Shown: in pieces, positions 31,732 to 40,740 of the stretch
Numbering within the stretch: the first letter of the stretch is position 1
Layout: each line of letters begins with the position of its first letter
Assembly (NCBI GenBank): GCA_963769665.1
Contig: CAVYMQ010000003.1
Span: forward strand, 496,001-560,000
DNA length: 64,000 nucleotides
Direction: 5' to 3'
Origin: JACCTU01 sp963769665
GTDB taxonomy: Bacteria; Actinomycetota; Thermoleophilia; Gaiellales; Gaiellaceae
Program-made: the position numbers and the translations under genes
The notes under the pieces: generated by a model
The model's database searches: none
Seen by the model: the letters and a program-made list of their open reading frames with translations, nothing else
Told to the model about the DNA's origin: nothing

Positions 31732-33378
31732 GTGAGAACGAAACTACTCGTCCTGCTGGCGGCTGCGGCAGCACTCATTGCAGTCGTCGCGCTTCCCGCA
31801 AACGCGGGCGACAACGAGGCTGGATTCCACACGGCACAGCCGGCATATCTCACAGGCATGAACGGCACGACCGTGAAGCCGATCATCTCGGTCGGCGACA
31901 CCGTCGGCGACTACATGTTCGAGGCGATCCCCGACGGGATCTCCTTCGCACGCGTCAACGGTCGGGGGACAGCCGACATCCTCGTGAACCACGAGCTATC
32001 GCTCGTCCCGTTCGGGCCGACAAGGCAGGACCCGAGCAACTCGACGGTGAGCCAGCTGCGCCTGCAACAGCACAGCGCAGGCGTCCTCAAGGGGGAGTAT
32101 GTGATCCCGCTGAGCGCGGGCTACCAGCGCTTCTGCTCGAACTTCGTCGTGAGCAAGGAGCACGGTTTCGAGCGCGACCTCCTGCTGACGAACGAGGAAG
32201 CGCGGGATATCGTCCTCCGGCGGGAGGACTCGTGGCACCAGCCCTTCGTCTCGCTCAGCGAGCAGGGAGCGGAGCAGGCCGGTGTCGTTGTCGCGTATGA
32301 CATCAAGAGCGGCGCGTATCGCTCGGTCTACGGGATGGGTCGGCACAACCACGAGAACTCTCTCGCGGTTCCCGGGTATGGGCATCCTGTCGTCCTCTCA
32401 GGCGACGACACGTTCGACGCACCTGCGTCGCAGCTCTACCTCTACAACGCCTCGAGCGGCGCCGCAGTGTGGAACGACCAAGGGAAGCTCTACGCATTCG
32501 TCGCAGACTCCCCGTCGGGCGTGAACGACTACGGCGATGTGACCGAAGGCATGACCGTCAACGGTCACTTCATCGAAGTGCCGCGCAAGATCGCGACCGG
32601 CAAGGACGACGACGGCAGCGAGGTCACCTCCGCCGACTTCGGCTACCCGACTCCGGCCGCAGCCAACCCGCCGACGCCGAACATGCCCGACGGGCCGCAG
32701 TGGGTGCTCGAGCATTGGAGCAACCTGCACAACGTCTTCCAGTTCATCCGCGTCGAGGATCTCGCCTACGACCGGACGAACCCGAAGGTCGTCTACTTCG
32801 CGGATACCGGCGAGCCAAGGGCCAAGCCGAATCCCACGACCGGAAGACTCCTCCGCAGTCCAACGGGCGGCGGCAACTACCCGAACGGCCGTCTCTACAA
32901 GATGGAGCTCGGCGGGAATCCGCTCGAGGGCGCGAGGCTTTCGATCCTCCCGGGCGCGAACTTCGACCGGCACCCGATCACGGGACTGCCGCGCTACAAC
33001 GACTCGACGGTCCCGCACCAGCCCGATAACGTCGAGACGACGAAGAACGCGATTTACTTCCAGGAGGATCCCGGCTCGCACAACGCGCAGCCGACGTTCG
33101 CCGGTGCGACGAACGCGCGGATTTGGCGGTATGACCTCGCGACCCACGCGCTCACAGTCGTGGCAGAAGTCGACCAAACCGCAAGCCCGGTCGTGAACAA
33201 AGGCACCTGGGAGTCGAGCGGCATCGTCGACGCCTCGGCCGCTTTCGGACCAGGTGCGTTCCTTGTGGACGTCCAGGCCCACCAGTGGGACATGCCTGCA
33301 GGAATTGGCAACGACCCCCCGGCAGTGCCTCAGAGGGAGCGCGGTCAGCTCCTGCTCATCCGGGTTCAGAACCCGTAA
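31732..33378 (+). CDS. PhoX-like secreted protein (DUF839)
   Basis: 548 aa from GTG with GGGGAGAG just upstream. A signal peptide (KLLVLLAAAAALIAVVALPANA) leads a large beta-propeller-like domain. IPDGISFARV, ADILVNHELSLVPFG and GRHNHENSLAVPGYG fit the PhoX/DUF839 family of Ca/Fe-dependent phosphatases. The Cys and Tyr residues of PhoX's cofactor site cannot be checked by eye, so activity is uncertain. The 114-base upstream gap has a weak hairpin (31641-31657) but no clear promoter. Confidence 0.75.
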   Translation: MRTKLLVLLAAAAALIAVVALPANAGDNEAGFHTAQPAYLTGMNGTTVKPIISVGDTVGDYMFEAIPDGISFARVNGRGTADILVNHELSLVPFGPTRQDPSNSTVSQLRLQQHSAGVLKGEYVIPLSAGYQRFCSNFVVSKEHGFERDLLLTNEEARDIVLRREDSWHQPFVSLSEQGAEQAGVVVAYDIKSGAYRSVYGMGRHNHENSLAVPGYGHPVVLSGDDTFDAPASQLYLYNASSGAAVWNDQGKLYAFVADSPSGVNDYGDVTEGMTVNGHFIEVPRKIATGKDDDGSEVTSADFGYPTPAAANPPTPNMPDGPQWVLEHWSNLHNVFQFIRVEDLAYDRTNPKVVYFADTGEPRAKPNPTTGRLLRSPTGGGNYPNGRLYKMELGGNPLEGARLSILPGANFDRHPITGLPRYNDSTVPHQPDNVETTKNAIYFQEDPGSHNAQPTFAGATNARIWRYDLATHALTVVAEVDQTASPVVNKGTWESSGIVDASAAFGPGAFLVDVQAHQWDMPAGIGNDPPAVPQRERGQLLLIRVQNP

Positions 33379-33388
33379 CGGACGCGCG

Positions 33389-35239
33389 CTACGCCGCCGG
33401 GGCTTCGGCCCCGGCGGCGACCGCGGCGAGCAGGTCCTCGCCGTAGCGCTCGAGCTTCGCGGGGCCAACACCTGCCACGCCCCCGAGCTCGGCGAGGCTC
33501 GCAGGACGCCGGGCCGCGATCTCGGCCAGCGTCGCGTCGTGGAAGACGACGTACGCGGGCTTGCCCTCCTCCTTCGACCGTTCGAGCCGCCAGCGCTTCA
33601 GCGAGACGAGCAGCGGATCGTCGGCGACGACGGGCGGCGCGGAGCCGACTCCGAGCTCGGTCAGGAACCGGCTCGGCTTGGCCGACCACGTCAGCGTCAG
33701 ATGCCGTCGAGCACGGGTGATGCCGACGTAGAACAGCCTCCGCTCTTCCGCGACCTCGTCGTCCGTCTTCGCACGCTTCGAGGGCAGCTCCTTCGAGTCG
33801 AGCCGCGGAAGGAACACCGCGTCGAACTCGAGTCCCTTCGCGCGGTGGTACGTGAGCAGATGCACGCCGCCCGCAGAGCCGCTCGAGAAGCGCGTTCGCA
33901 GGTCAGCGACGAACGCGCCCACAGTTGCTGCGTCGCGCGCCAGCGACACGAGCAGCTTCAGGTCCTTCTGCCGCGTCTCCTCCCGCTCGCCGATCCGCTG
34001 CGGAGGTGACTCAAGCATGCCGTGGTCGAGCGCGACGCGCCGCACCTCCTCGAGCGCCGGGAGCTCCTCGCGGCCGCGCAGCACCTTCAGCAGCTGCCGC
34101 GCGGCGTCGCGCTCGAGGAGCGCCGCCCCCTGGAAGGGAATCTTCGCTTCGGCGAACGCGGCCTCGAAGTCGGCCGAGCGCGCGTTCAGCCGGTAGAGGA
34201 CGGCCATCCCGTCGAACGGGACCCCGTCCGCGTGCAGCGCGCGAACCCGCTGGACGACGAAGTCGAGCTCGTCGGCGAGTGTTGCGAACGGCCTCGCCAC
34301 GGGCTCGGGACCCGACTCGCACGCAGCCCGCAACGTCTTCGGCGCCCCGCCGAGCTTCGGGACGAGCCGGTTTGCGAGCGCGAGCACCTCGGGCGTCGAG
34401 CGGTAGTTCGCCTCGAGTCGGACAACGGTCGCGTGGGGATAGCGGTCGGGCAGCTCGAGCAGGTGGCGAGGCGTCGCCCCGGTGAACGCGTAGATCGCCT
34501 GGTAGTCGTCACCGACCGCGCAGAGGTCGTCGCGCTCACCGAGCCAGAGCTCGAGCAGCGTCTGCTGGAGCAGGTTCACGTCCTGGTACTCGTCGACCGT
34601 GAACGCGCGATAGCGCGCCTGGACGACGCCGAGCGCGTCCGCATCGCGCTCGAACAACCCGACCGCACCCGCGAGGAGGTCCTCGAAGTCGACGGAGCCG
34701 CGCTCCTCCTTGCGCCGCTCGTAGTCGCGGAACACGCGCTGCATCAGCTCCGGCGGAATCGGGGACTCGTGCTCGCCGAGCCCGTCGAGATACGTCTCGG
34801 GAGTCAGCCGCCGGTTCTTCGCCCACTCGACCTCGGTCGCGAGGTCCGCCGCCGCGGTGAACTTGTACGGCATCGGGAGCGAGTTGCCGATCGCCCGAAG
34901 CGGCAGCACCTTCGACGAGAGGATCTTCAGGTTCGGCACCTTCCCGAAGTACGAGAGCTGCGCAAGGGCCGCGGAGTGGAAGGTCGCCGCGCGCACACGC
35001 TCCACCCCGAGCGCGGCGAGCCGGGACCGCATCTCGCCTGCTGCCTTGTCGGTGAAGGTGACCGCGAGGATCTGCTCGGAGACGAACGCTCCGCTCGCCA
35101 CCTGGTTCGCGATCCGGTGCGTGATCGTCGTCGTCTTGCCCGAGCCCGCCCCGGCGAGGATGCAGACGGGCCCACGCACGGCCTCCGCGGCCAGCCGCTG
35201 CTCCGGGTTCAGCCCTCCGAGGATCCGCTGCTCGTCCAT
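33389..35239 (-). CDS. UvrD/PcrA-type superfamily 1 DNA helicase with HRDC-like tail
   Basis: 616 aa. ATP-dependent 3'-5' helicase for repair. Motif I GAGSGKTT (~30-37), motif II VDEYQDVN, motif III GDDYQAIYAFTGA, motif V TYHRAKGLEFDAVFLP and motif VI RRLFYVGITRARR are intact. The C-terminus from about 525 (KRWRLERSKEEGKPAYVVFHD...GVGPAKLERYG) is an HRDC domain, so it resembles the short actinobacterial UvrD2-like helicases. Start ATG 35239; an earlier in-frame start (35251) adds only 4 residues. Confidence 0.92.
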   Translation of the reverse strand: MDEQRILGGLNPEQRLAAEAVRGPVCILAGAGSGKTTTITHRIANQVASGAFVSEQILAVTFTDKAAGEMRSRLAALGVERVRAATFHSAALAQLSYFGKVPNLKILSSKVLPLRAIGNSLPMPYKFTAAADLATEVEWAKNRRLTPETYLDGLGEHESPIPPELMQRVFRDYERRKEERGSVDFEDLLAGAVGLFERDADALGVVQARYRAFTVDEYQDVNLLQQTLLELWLGERDDLCAVGDDYQAIYAFTGATPRHLLELPDRYPHATVVRLEANYRSTPEVLALANRLVPKLGGAPKTLRAACESGPEPVARPFATLADELDFVVQRVRALHADGVPFDGMAVLYRLNARSADFEAAFAEAKIPFQGAALLERDAARQLLKVLRGREELPALEEVRRVALDHGMLESPPQRIGEREETRQKDLKLLVSLARDAATVGAFVADLRTRFSSGSAGGVHLLTYHRAKGLEFDAVFLPRLDSKELPSKRAKTDDEVAEERRLFYVGITRARRHLTLTWSAKPSRFLTELGVGSAPPVVADDPLLVSLKRWRLERSKEEGKPAYVVFHDATLAEIAARRPASLAELGGVAGVGPAKLERYGEDLLAAVAAGAEAPAA

Positions 35240-35288
35240 CAGGACGTACAACCGTAGAGGCGGCGCGGGACGGAGCCCGCTGAGCGCG

Positions 35289-37157
35289 TTACGCCGGTGT
35301 GACGGGAGTCGAACGAGCCTGTGCCGATGCGCGCACAGGGCCCTTGACGATCCTCGCGAGCCGCGAGACGAGCTCCAGCGTGTCGCCTTCGGCCACCAGC
35401 AGCTCGAGCGCGTTCAGCTCCTCTTCGAGCCAGGCCGGGTCGACCGGCTCCCGGGTCGCGCGCGAGATCTTCGGGTACGGGGTCGGGTGCACCGTCTCGC
35501 CGTCGTTCCAGAGCTCCTCGTGCAGCTTCTCGCCCGGCCTCGCGCCGACGAACTCGATCCGCACGTCGCTACGGCCCGAGAGGCGGATCATGTTCTCCGC
35601 GAGGTCGATGATCCGGACGGGCTCGCCCATGTCGAGCACGTAGACCTCGCCGCGGCCGCCGATCGCGCCGGCCTGCACGACGAGCGACGACGCCTCGGGG
35701 ATCGTCATGAAGTAGCGCGTCATCTCCGGGTGCGTGACGGTCAGCGGCCCGCCGCGCTCGAGCTGGCGCCGGAAGATCGGGACAACCGAGCCCGACGAGC
35801 CGAGCACGTTGCCGAAGCGAACCGCCACGAAGCGCGTCGGGACGTCGTCGCGATGGCCGTACGTCTCGACCACCCACTCGCAGAGCGCCTTCGACTGACC
35901 CATCACCGTCTTCGGGTTGACCGCCTTGTCGGTCGAGACGAGCACGAATCGCTCCGCGCCGAACTCGACCGCAACGTCTGCGACGCAGCGAGATGCGAGC
36001 ACGTTGTTCCGCACCGACTCGACCGGGTTCGCCTCCATCAGCGGCACGTGCTTGTACGCGGCGGCGTGGAAGACGACCTCCGGCCGGTAGCGCTCGAAGA
36101 CCTGCCGCAGCTTCGCGCGGTTCCCGCAATCGGCGAGCACCGGCACGCTCGCTGGGAACTCGCGCTCCTCGACGAGCTCGCGCTCGATCTCGAAGAGCGG
36201 CGTCTCGGCGGAGTCGACGAGCACGAGCCGCGCGGGCTGGACGCGCGCGATCTGGCGGCAGAGCTCGGAGCCGATCGAGCCGCCCGCGCCGGTCACCAGC
36301 ACGGTCTTCCCCTCGAGGTACGAAGCGACAGAGGGCAGGTCGATCTCCACCGGCTCGCGGCCGAGGACGTCCTCGACCTGCACGGGCCGGATCTGGGTCG
36401 CGAGGTCGAGGTCGCCGGCGATCAGCTCGTGAAGTCCCGGCAGCGTCTTCACGGGCACGCGCTCCGCGCTCGCCATCTCGACGATCCGACGCCGGAACTC
36501 ACCCGGTGCGGAGGGGACGGCGATCAGCACCTCGTCCGGCCGGTTGTCGCGCAGGATGTGGGTCAGGTCGTCGGTGGTGCCGAGCACGCGCACGCCGAGC
36601 AGGCGCATCCCGCGCTTGCGCGGATCGTCGTCGACGAGCCCGACCGGCGTCGAACGCGCGAGCTTCGAGCGCTGCAGCTCCTGCACGATCAGGCGACCCG
36701 CGTCGCCAGCGCCCACGACCAGAACCTTCTTGCCGCGAGTGACGATTCCGCCCTTTGGGCGCTCGATCACGGTACGCGCGAGCAGGCGCGAGCCCGCGAC
36801 GAAGGCGAGCAGCAGCAGCGGATCGACGAGTGCGACGCCGCGCGGCAGCCGCAGCCGCTCGACGGGATAGAAGAAGTAGACGGCTGCGATCGCCAGCACC
36901 GACGCGACCGCGACGCCCGCCACCGCACGCCACATGTCGCGCGTCGACACGTAGCGCCACCAACGCTGGTAGAAGCCGAACGCGACGAAGACCGCAAGCT
37001 TGATCGCGACGACGAAGACGATCGTCTCGCGCAGCATCGTCTCGTAGAACACCGGCACCTCGAAGTCGAAGCGCAGCTGGAACGCGAGGTACCACGCGGC
37101 GGCGATCAGCACCGCGTCGACGGCGACCTGCCAGAGCCGATGGCGCGTGATCGGCAT
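35289..37157 (-). CDS. Membrane-bound nucleotide-sugar 4,6-dehydratase (CapD/WbpM type)
   Basis: 622 aa, the length of long WbpM/PglF enzymes. Four N-terminal membrane helices (~10-115), a Rossmann CoA-binding-like domain (VVGAGDAGRLIVQEL), then an SDR catalytic domain with VTGAGGSIGSELCRQ, STDKAVNPKTVMGQSKALCE and the Met-x3-Lys variant of the catalytic site used by this family. It converts UDP-GlcNAc to a 4-keto-6-deoxy sugar. The DegT-type aminotransferase directly upstream (2-base gap) would then make the 4-amino sugar. Confidence 0.92.
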   Translation of the reverse strand: MPITRHRLWQVAVDAVLIAAAWYLAFQLRFDFEVPVFYETMLRETIVFVVAIKLAVFVAFGFYQRWWRYVSTRDMWRAVAGVAVASVLAIAAVYFFYPVERLRLPRGVALVDPLLLLAFVAGSRLLARTVIERPKGGIVTRGKKVLVVGAGDAGRLIVQELQRSKLARSTPVGLVDDDPRKRGMRLLGVRVLGTTDDLTHILRDNRPDEVLIAVPSAPGEFRRRIVEMASAERVPVKTLPGLHELIAGDLDLATQIRPVQVEDVLGREPVEIDLPSVASYLEGKTVLVTGAGGSIGSELCRQIARVQPARLVLVDSAETPLFEIERELVEEREFPASVPVLADCGNRAKLRQVFERYRPEVVFHAAAYKHVPLMEANPVESVRNNVLASRCVADVAVEFGAERFVLVSTDKAVNPKTVMGQSKALCEWVVETYGHRDDVPTRFVAVRFGNVLGSSGSVVPIFRRQLERGGPLTVTHPEMTRYFMTIPEASSLVVQAGAIGGRGEVYVLDMGEPVRIIDLAENMIRLSGRSDVRIEFVGARPGEKLHEELWNDGETVHPTPYPKISRATREPVDPAWLEEELNALELLVAEGDTLELVSRLARIVKGPVRASAQARSTPVTPA

Positions 37158-37159
37158 GC

Positions 37160-38239
37160 TCACACCTTGACGCCCACGGCGGAACGGACGACGTCGACGA
37201 CGCGCTCCTGGATCGCCGGGTCGATGCCGGGCCAGAGCGGCACGGAGAAGTTCTCTGCACCGGCGCGCTCGGTCTCGGGGAGCGACCCTCGCTCCCACCC
37301 GAGGAAGCGAAGCGCGGGTTGAAGGTGCAGCGGCGTCGTGTAGTACGTCGCGGACGCGATGTCCGCCTCGCCGAGCGCAGCGCGGATCGCGTCGCGCTCA
37401 GGTGAGCGGCAGACGAAGAGGTGGTAGACGTGGCCCGGCTCGTCCGCAGGAAGCTCCACGAGGTCACCGAGCCCGAGCCCCGCGTAGCGCGCAGCCGCCT
37501 CCCGCCGGCCGCGAGTCCACTCCTCGAGCTGCTCGAGGAACAGGCGCAGGAACGCCGCCTGGAGCTCGTCGAGCCGCGAGTTGTAGCCGACGGCCTGGAA
37601 GTCGATCTTGTCGCGCGAGCCGTGGAAGGCGAGCATGCGCACCCGCTCGCCGAGCTCGTCGTCGTTGACCGCAATCAGCCCGCCGTCGCCGAGACAGAAG
37701 AGGTTCTTGGTCGGGTAGAAGCTGAACGTCGACGCGATGCTCGTCGCGATCCCCGGCGAACCGAACGCCTGTGCGGCGTCCTCGATCACCGGCAGGCCGA
37801 GCTGCGCGAGCTCGCCGAGCCCCATCGGACGCCCGAAGAGGTGGACGGGCATGATCGCCTTCGTCCGGTCGGTGACGCGCGCCACGACGTCGTCGGCGTC
37901 GAGGTTGAGCGTCGCCGGGTCGATGTCCGCGAACACCGGCGTCGCGCCGCGCCGGGCGATCGACTCCGCGGTCGCGTAGAAGGTGAACGCCGGGCAGATC
38001 ACCTCGTCGCCGGGGCCGACCTCGAGCGCGTCGAGCACGAGCACGAGCGCGTCCGTGCCGTTCGCGACTCCGATCGTCCGCTTCACGCCGAGGTAGGCGG
38101 CCGCCTCCTGCTCGAACGCCGCGACGTTCGGCCCGCGAATGAACGCCCCCGAGGCGAGCACCTCCTCGAACCGCGTCCGCAGCTCCTCGATCAGTGGCGC
38201 GTACTGCGCCTTGACGTCAACGAGCGGGATCTGCACCAC
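37160..38239 (-). CDS. DegT/DnrJ/EryC1 family sugar aminotransferase
   Basis: 359 aa from GTG (a second GTG follows directly). PLP enzyme that transaminates keto-sugars. ANGTDALVLVL, CPAFTFYATAESI, EDAAQAFG (PLP-binding Asp) and SFYPTKNL with the Schiff-base Lys are conserved. Co-operates with the dehydratase two bases downstream. Its start overlaps the DedA gene by 23 bases. Confidence 0.93.
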   Translation of the reverse strand: MVQIPLVDVKAQYAPLIEELRTRFEEVLASGAFIRGPNVAAFEQEAAAYLGVKRTIGVANGTDALVLVLDALEVGPGDEVICPAFTFYATAESIARRGATPVFADIDPATLNLDADDVVARVTDRTKAIMPVHLFGRPMGLGELAQLGLPVIEDAAQAFGSPGIATSIASTFSFYPTKNLFCLGDGGLIAVNDDELGERVRMLAFHGSRDKIDFQAVGYNSRLDELQAAFLRLFLEQLEEWTRGRREAAARYAGLGLGDLVELPADEPGHVYHLFVCRSPERDAIRAALGEADIASATYYTTPLHLQPALRFLGWERGSLPETERAGAENFSVPLWPGIDPAIQERVVDVVRSAVGVKV

Positions 38240-38903
38240 GAGAAAGGGTACTGGAGCGCCGACGGCGCACCAGCAGATACGCCACGCCGATCACGATCCC
38301 TGCCGCGACCGCGTAGTCCACGTAGTGGAAGTTCTCGTGGAAGGTCTCCCAGCGGGTTCCGAACGCATAGCCGACGGCCGCGAAGACGACGCACCAGATC
38401 GTCGAGCCGATGAAGGTGAGCACCGTGTAGCGCCCGAGCGGCGCCCGGAAGACGCCGGCGGGGATCGAGACGAACGAGCGTGCCACGGGAGTGATCCGGC
38501 CGAGGAAGACGGCCCAGTCGCCCCAGCGCTCGAACCAGCGCTCGGCCTTCGCGAGCTTCGGCGGCGAGAAATGGAACCAGCGCCCACGGCGCTCGAGGAA
38601 GGGCCGACCGCCGTAGATCCCGATCGCCCAGCCGAGCACCGAGCCGATGGTGTACCCGATCGTCCCCGCGAGCACGATCGCGAGCCACGCACCGAAGCCG
38701 CTCTCGAACTCGTGCCCGAAGAGCACAACACCCGAGGAGAACGCGCCCGCCGCGAGCGCGCCGCCGTAGACCATCACGAGCTCGCTCGCCGCGGGCAGCA
38801 CGGCGTCCACCAGCATGAGCAGGAAGACCGCGTAGAGGCCGTGGCTCCCGAGGAGCTCCGTGACCCTGTCGGTCACGACCGAGGTGACGGACGCGAGGAC
38901 CAC
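38217..38903 (-). CDS. DedA family membrane protein
   Basis: 228 aa from GTG. VTT-domain membrane protein with TIGYTIGSVLGWAIG, RWGDWAVFLGRITPVARSFVSIPAG and FIGSTIWCVVFAAVGYAFG, the conserved re-entrant loops of DedA. Members recycle undecaprenyl phosphate or other lipids across the membrane, which suits the glycan neighbours. The start abuts the stop of the upstream phosphodiester glycosidase gene with no gap. Confidence 0.9.
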   Translation of the reverse strand: MVLASVTSVVTDRVTELLGSHGLYAVFLLMLVDAVLPAASELVMVYGGALAAGAFSSGVVLFGHEFESGFGAWLAIVLAGTIGYTIGSVLGWAIGIYGGRPFLERRGRWFHFSPPKLAKAERWFERWGDWAVFLGRITPVARSFVSIPAGVFRAPLGRYTVLTFIGSTIWCVVFAAVGYAFGTRWETFHENFHYVDYAVAAGIVIGVAYLLVRRRRSSTLSRGADPAR

Positions 38904-40604
38904 CTAGCGGCGGCTGATCGTGAAGGGGGCGGTCAGAGAAACAGTCCCGATTGTGTTCGAGGCCGTGACCCTGAGCTGGTAGCGGCCGACGCTCATGAGG
39001 GAACCGTATGCGGTGCGCCCGTTCCACGTGATCGTTCCCGGGCCGGCCCCGAGGCTCCGAGCGGGCAAAGCGCGAAGCGCCGAGCCGGACGCGGTGAGGA
39101 TCGTCCCGCGCACCTGCGCCGGGCGGCTGAGCGTGAAGCTCCCGGTGACGGTTCCGCCGCGCCGCACGGAGCCGACGGTGAGCGAGGCGAGCGTGTTGTT
39201 CAGCGAGAACGAGCGCTCTGCCTGCGACACGCGGCCGAGGTCGTCGGTCGAGTCGACGATAAACCGCCACGTCCCCTCGGGCGCGGTGGCCGCCAACGGG
39301 AAGCGGTACGTGCCGACGGCGCTCTTCCCGCCGACGTCGACGGGCTGCACGGTTCCGTCGGGTGCGACGAGCCGCGCGTTCACCGTCGAGGCTCGCACGA
39401 TCTTGTAGGCGAGCGTCTGACGGTCGTTGAAGCCGTCGCCGTTCGGCGAGACCACGTCGAGCGGGAGCTCGGGCACGTGGACGCCGTAGTAGAAGAGGCT
39501 GAGGGACTCCGCAATCGAGCGCTCTCCGCCCGGATCGGACGGCCGATTGAGCAGCGTGCCCTCGTACGCCATCGTCGTGGAGCCGCCGCCGTCCAGTGCC
39601 GACCCGGTCCACACCCCGAGGCGCATCAGAAGCAGCGAGAGCTCGAAGTTCGTCATCCCGACGCTGTAGCCGGCGCGTCGCCCGTCGACCGTGACGAGCA
39701 CGACGCGCCCGTCCTGCGTCTGGCCGACGGCCGTTCGCGGCTGCCGCGGCACCAGCTGGTCGGTGGTGAATCCTTCGTTGGAGCGGAAGATCGGTCGCCC
39801 GTCGCGCACGAGCACGGGGCCGCCACCGACCGCGTCGACGAGCCCCGACCAGTCGGGCGTCAGGGTGAGGCGGACGGTGACGTTCGACCCGAGCGGCGCT
39901 TCGGTCGCAAGCCGGCCCGCGCCGGTCGCGCCGCGACCGACGAGCACCGCGCCGCCCGGCGGGATCGGCGTCGCGCCTCCCTCCTTCGCCTGCACGACGG
40001 TGCCGACGAGGTCGCGGAGCGGCGCAGCCGCCGGGAACGGCGTGAGCACGACCTCGACCCGCTCGCCGGCCGCGGGCGTCGCCGGCCCGTACGCGGGCGT
40101 GTAGAGCGCCGTCCCTCCCGGGACCGGATCCTTGTTCAGCACGAGCGGCCGGCGCTGCCCGGCGCCCTGCCACGTTCCGGCGAACTTGATGCGGTCGACG
40201 CGGAGCGTTCCGTCCGGCGCGATCCCGGTGCTCGACCGGTCCGGGTTCGGCGGAGCGGCGAGCACGCCGTCCATCAGCAGCAGCCCGCTCGGGTGGCCGA
40301 TACTCGCGTTGAAGAGGTCGCCGTTCACGCCGGCAACGGTCGCGGTCGTCGAGAAGCGCCGCTGCATCTGCGTCACCTTCTCGCGCCCGACGATCACGCC
40401 GTTCGAGAGGATCGGCTTGAGCGCGTAGAGCCCGACCGGTCGCGGCCCGCGCAGCACGTGCGCGACGACCGGGCCGCGCGGCGTGAACTGCACCGACTTC
40501 TCGTACGTCACGCCGGGCATGAGCAGACGCGCGTTCAGTGCTTGCGCCGACGGCGCAACGACGAGCGCCGCCAAAGCGGCTGCAAGGACAGCCTTTTTAC
40601 CCAC
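38904..40604 (-). CDS. Secreted phosphodiester glycosidase (NAGPA domain) with FlgD-Ig tail
   Basis: 566 aa from GTG, with signal peptide (KAVLAAALAALVVAPSAQA). The NAGPA-type domain (~30-390) has AGVNGDLFN, GHPSGLLLMDG, AVGGGPVLVRDG and the active-site-like LDGGGSTTMAYEG; the family removes sugar-1-phosphate caps. It continues with VSPNGDGFNDRQTL, a FlgD-type calcium-binding/Ig segment, and a further beta-rich domain to ~566. Probably acts on an exported glycan or wall phosphodiester. First gene after a strong terminator; DedA follows without a gap. Confidence 0.83.
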   Translation of the reverse strand: MGKKAVLAAALAALVVAPSAQALNARLLMPGVTYEKSVQFTPRGPVVAHVLRGPRPVGLYALKPILSNGVIVGREKVTQMQRRFSTTATVAGVNGDLFNASIGHPSGLLLMDGVLAAPPNPDRSSTGIAPDGTLRVDRIKFAGTWQGAGQRRPLVLNKDPVPGGTALYTPAYGPATPAAGERVEVVLTPFPAAAPLRDLVGTVVQAKEGGATPIPPGGAVLVGRGATGAGRLATEAPLGSNVTVRLTLTPDWSGLVDAVGGGPVLVRDGRPIFRSNEGFTTDQLVPRQPRTAVGQTQDGRVVLVTVDGRRAGYSVGMTNFELSLLLMRLGVWTGSALDGGGSTTMAYEGTLLNRPSDPGGERSIAESLSLFYYGVHVPELPLDVVSPNGDGFNDRQTLAYKIVRASTVNARLVAPDGTVQPVDVGGKSAVGTYRFPLAATAPEGTWRFIVDSTDDLGRVSQAERSFSLNNTLASLTVGSVRRGGTVTGSFTLSRPAQVRGTILTASGSALRALPARSLGAGPGTITWNGRTAYGSLMSVGRYQLRVTASNTIGTVSLTAPFTISRR

Positions 40605-40625
40605 GACCCGCGCAGACGGTAGCGC

Positions 40626-40652
40626 AAGGCCCGGCCGGGGTGGCCGGGCCTT
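40626..40652. terminator. Bidirectional-type hairpin terminator after the menaquinone operon
   Basis: Perfect 11-bp stem AAGGCCCGGCC / GGCCGGGCCTT with a 5-base loop. It lies between the UbiA gene end (40741) and the start of the phosphodiester glycosidase gene, in 136 bases of otherwise non-coding DNA. The AA/TT ends give only a short U-run, so termination may be partial. Confidence 0.65.
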
Positions 40653-40740
40653 TACGCGCTGCTTACGTCAGTTCGCCGGAACCGCGACGTCGACCCCTCG
40701 TACATCGGGGTGCCGGAGCCGGTCGAGCCTGAGGACGGCG

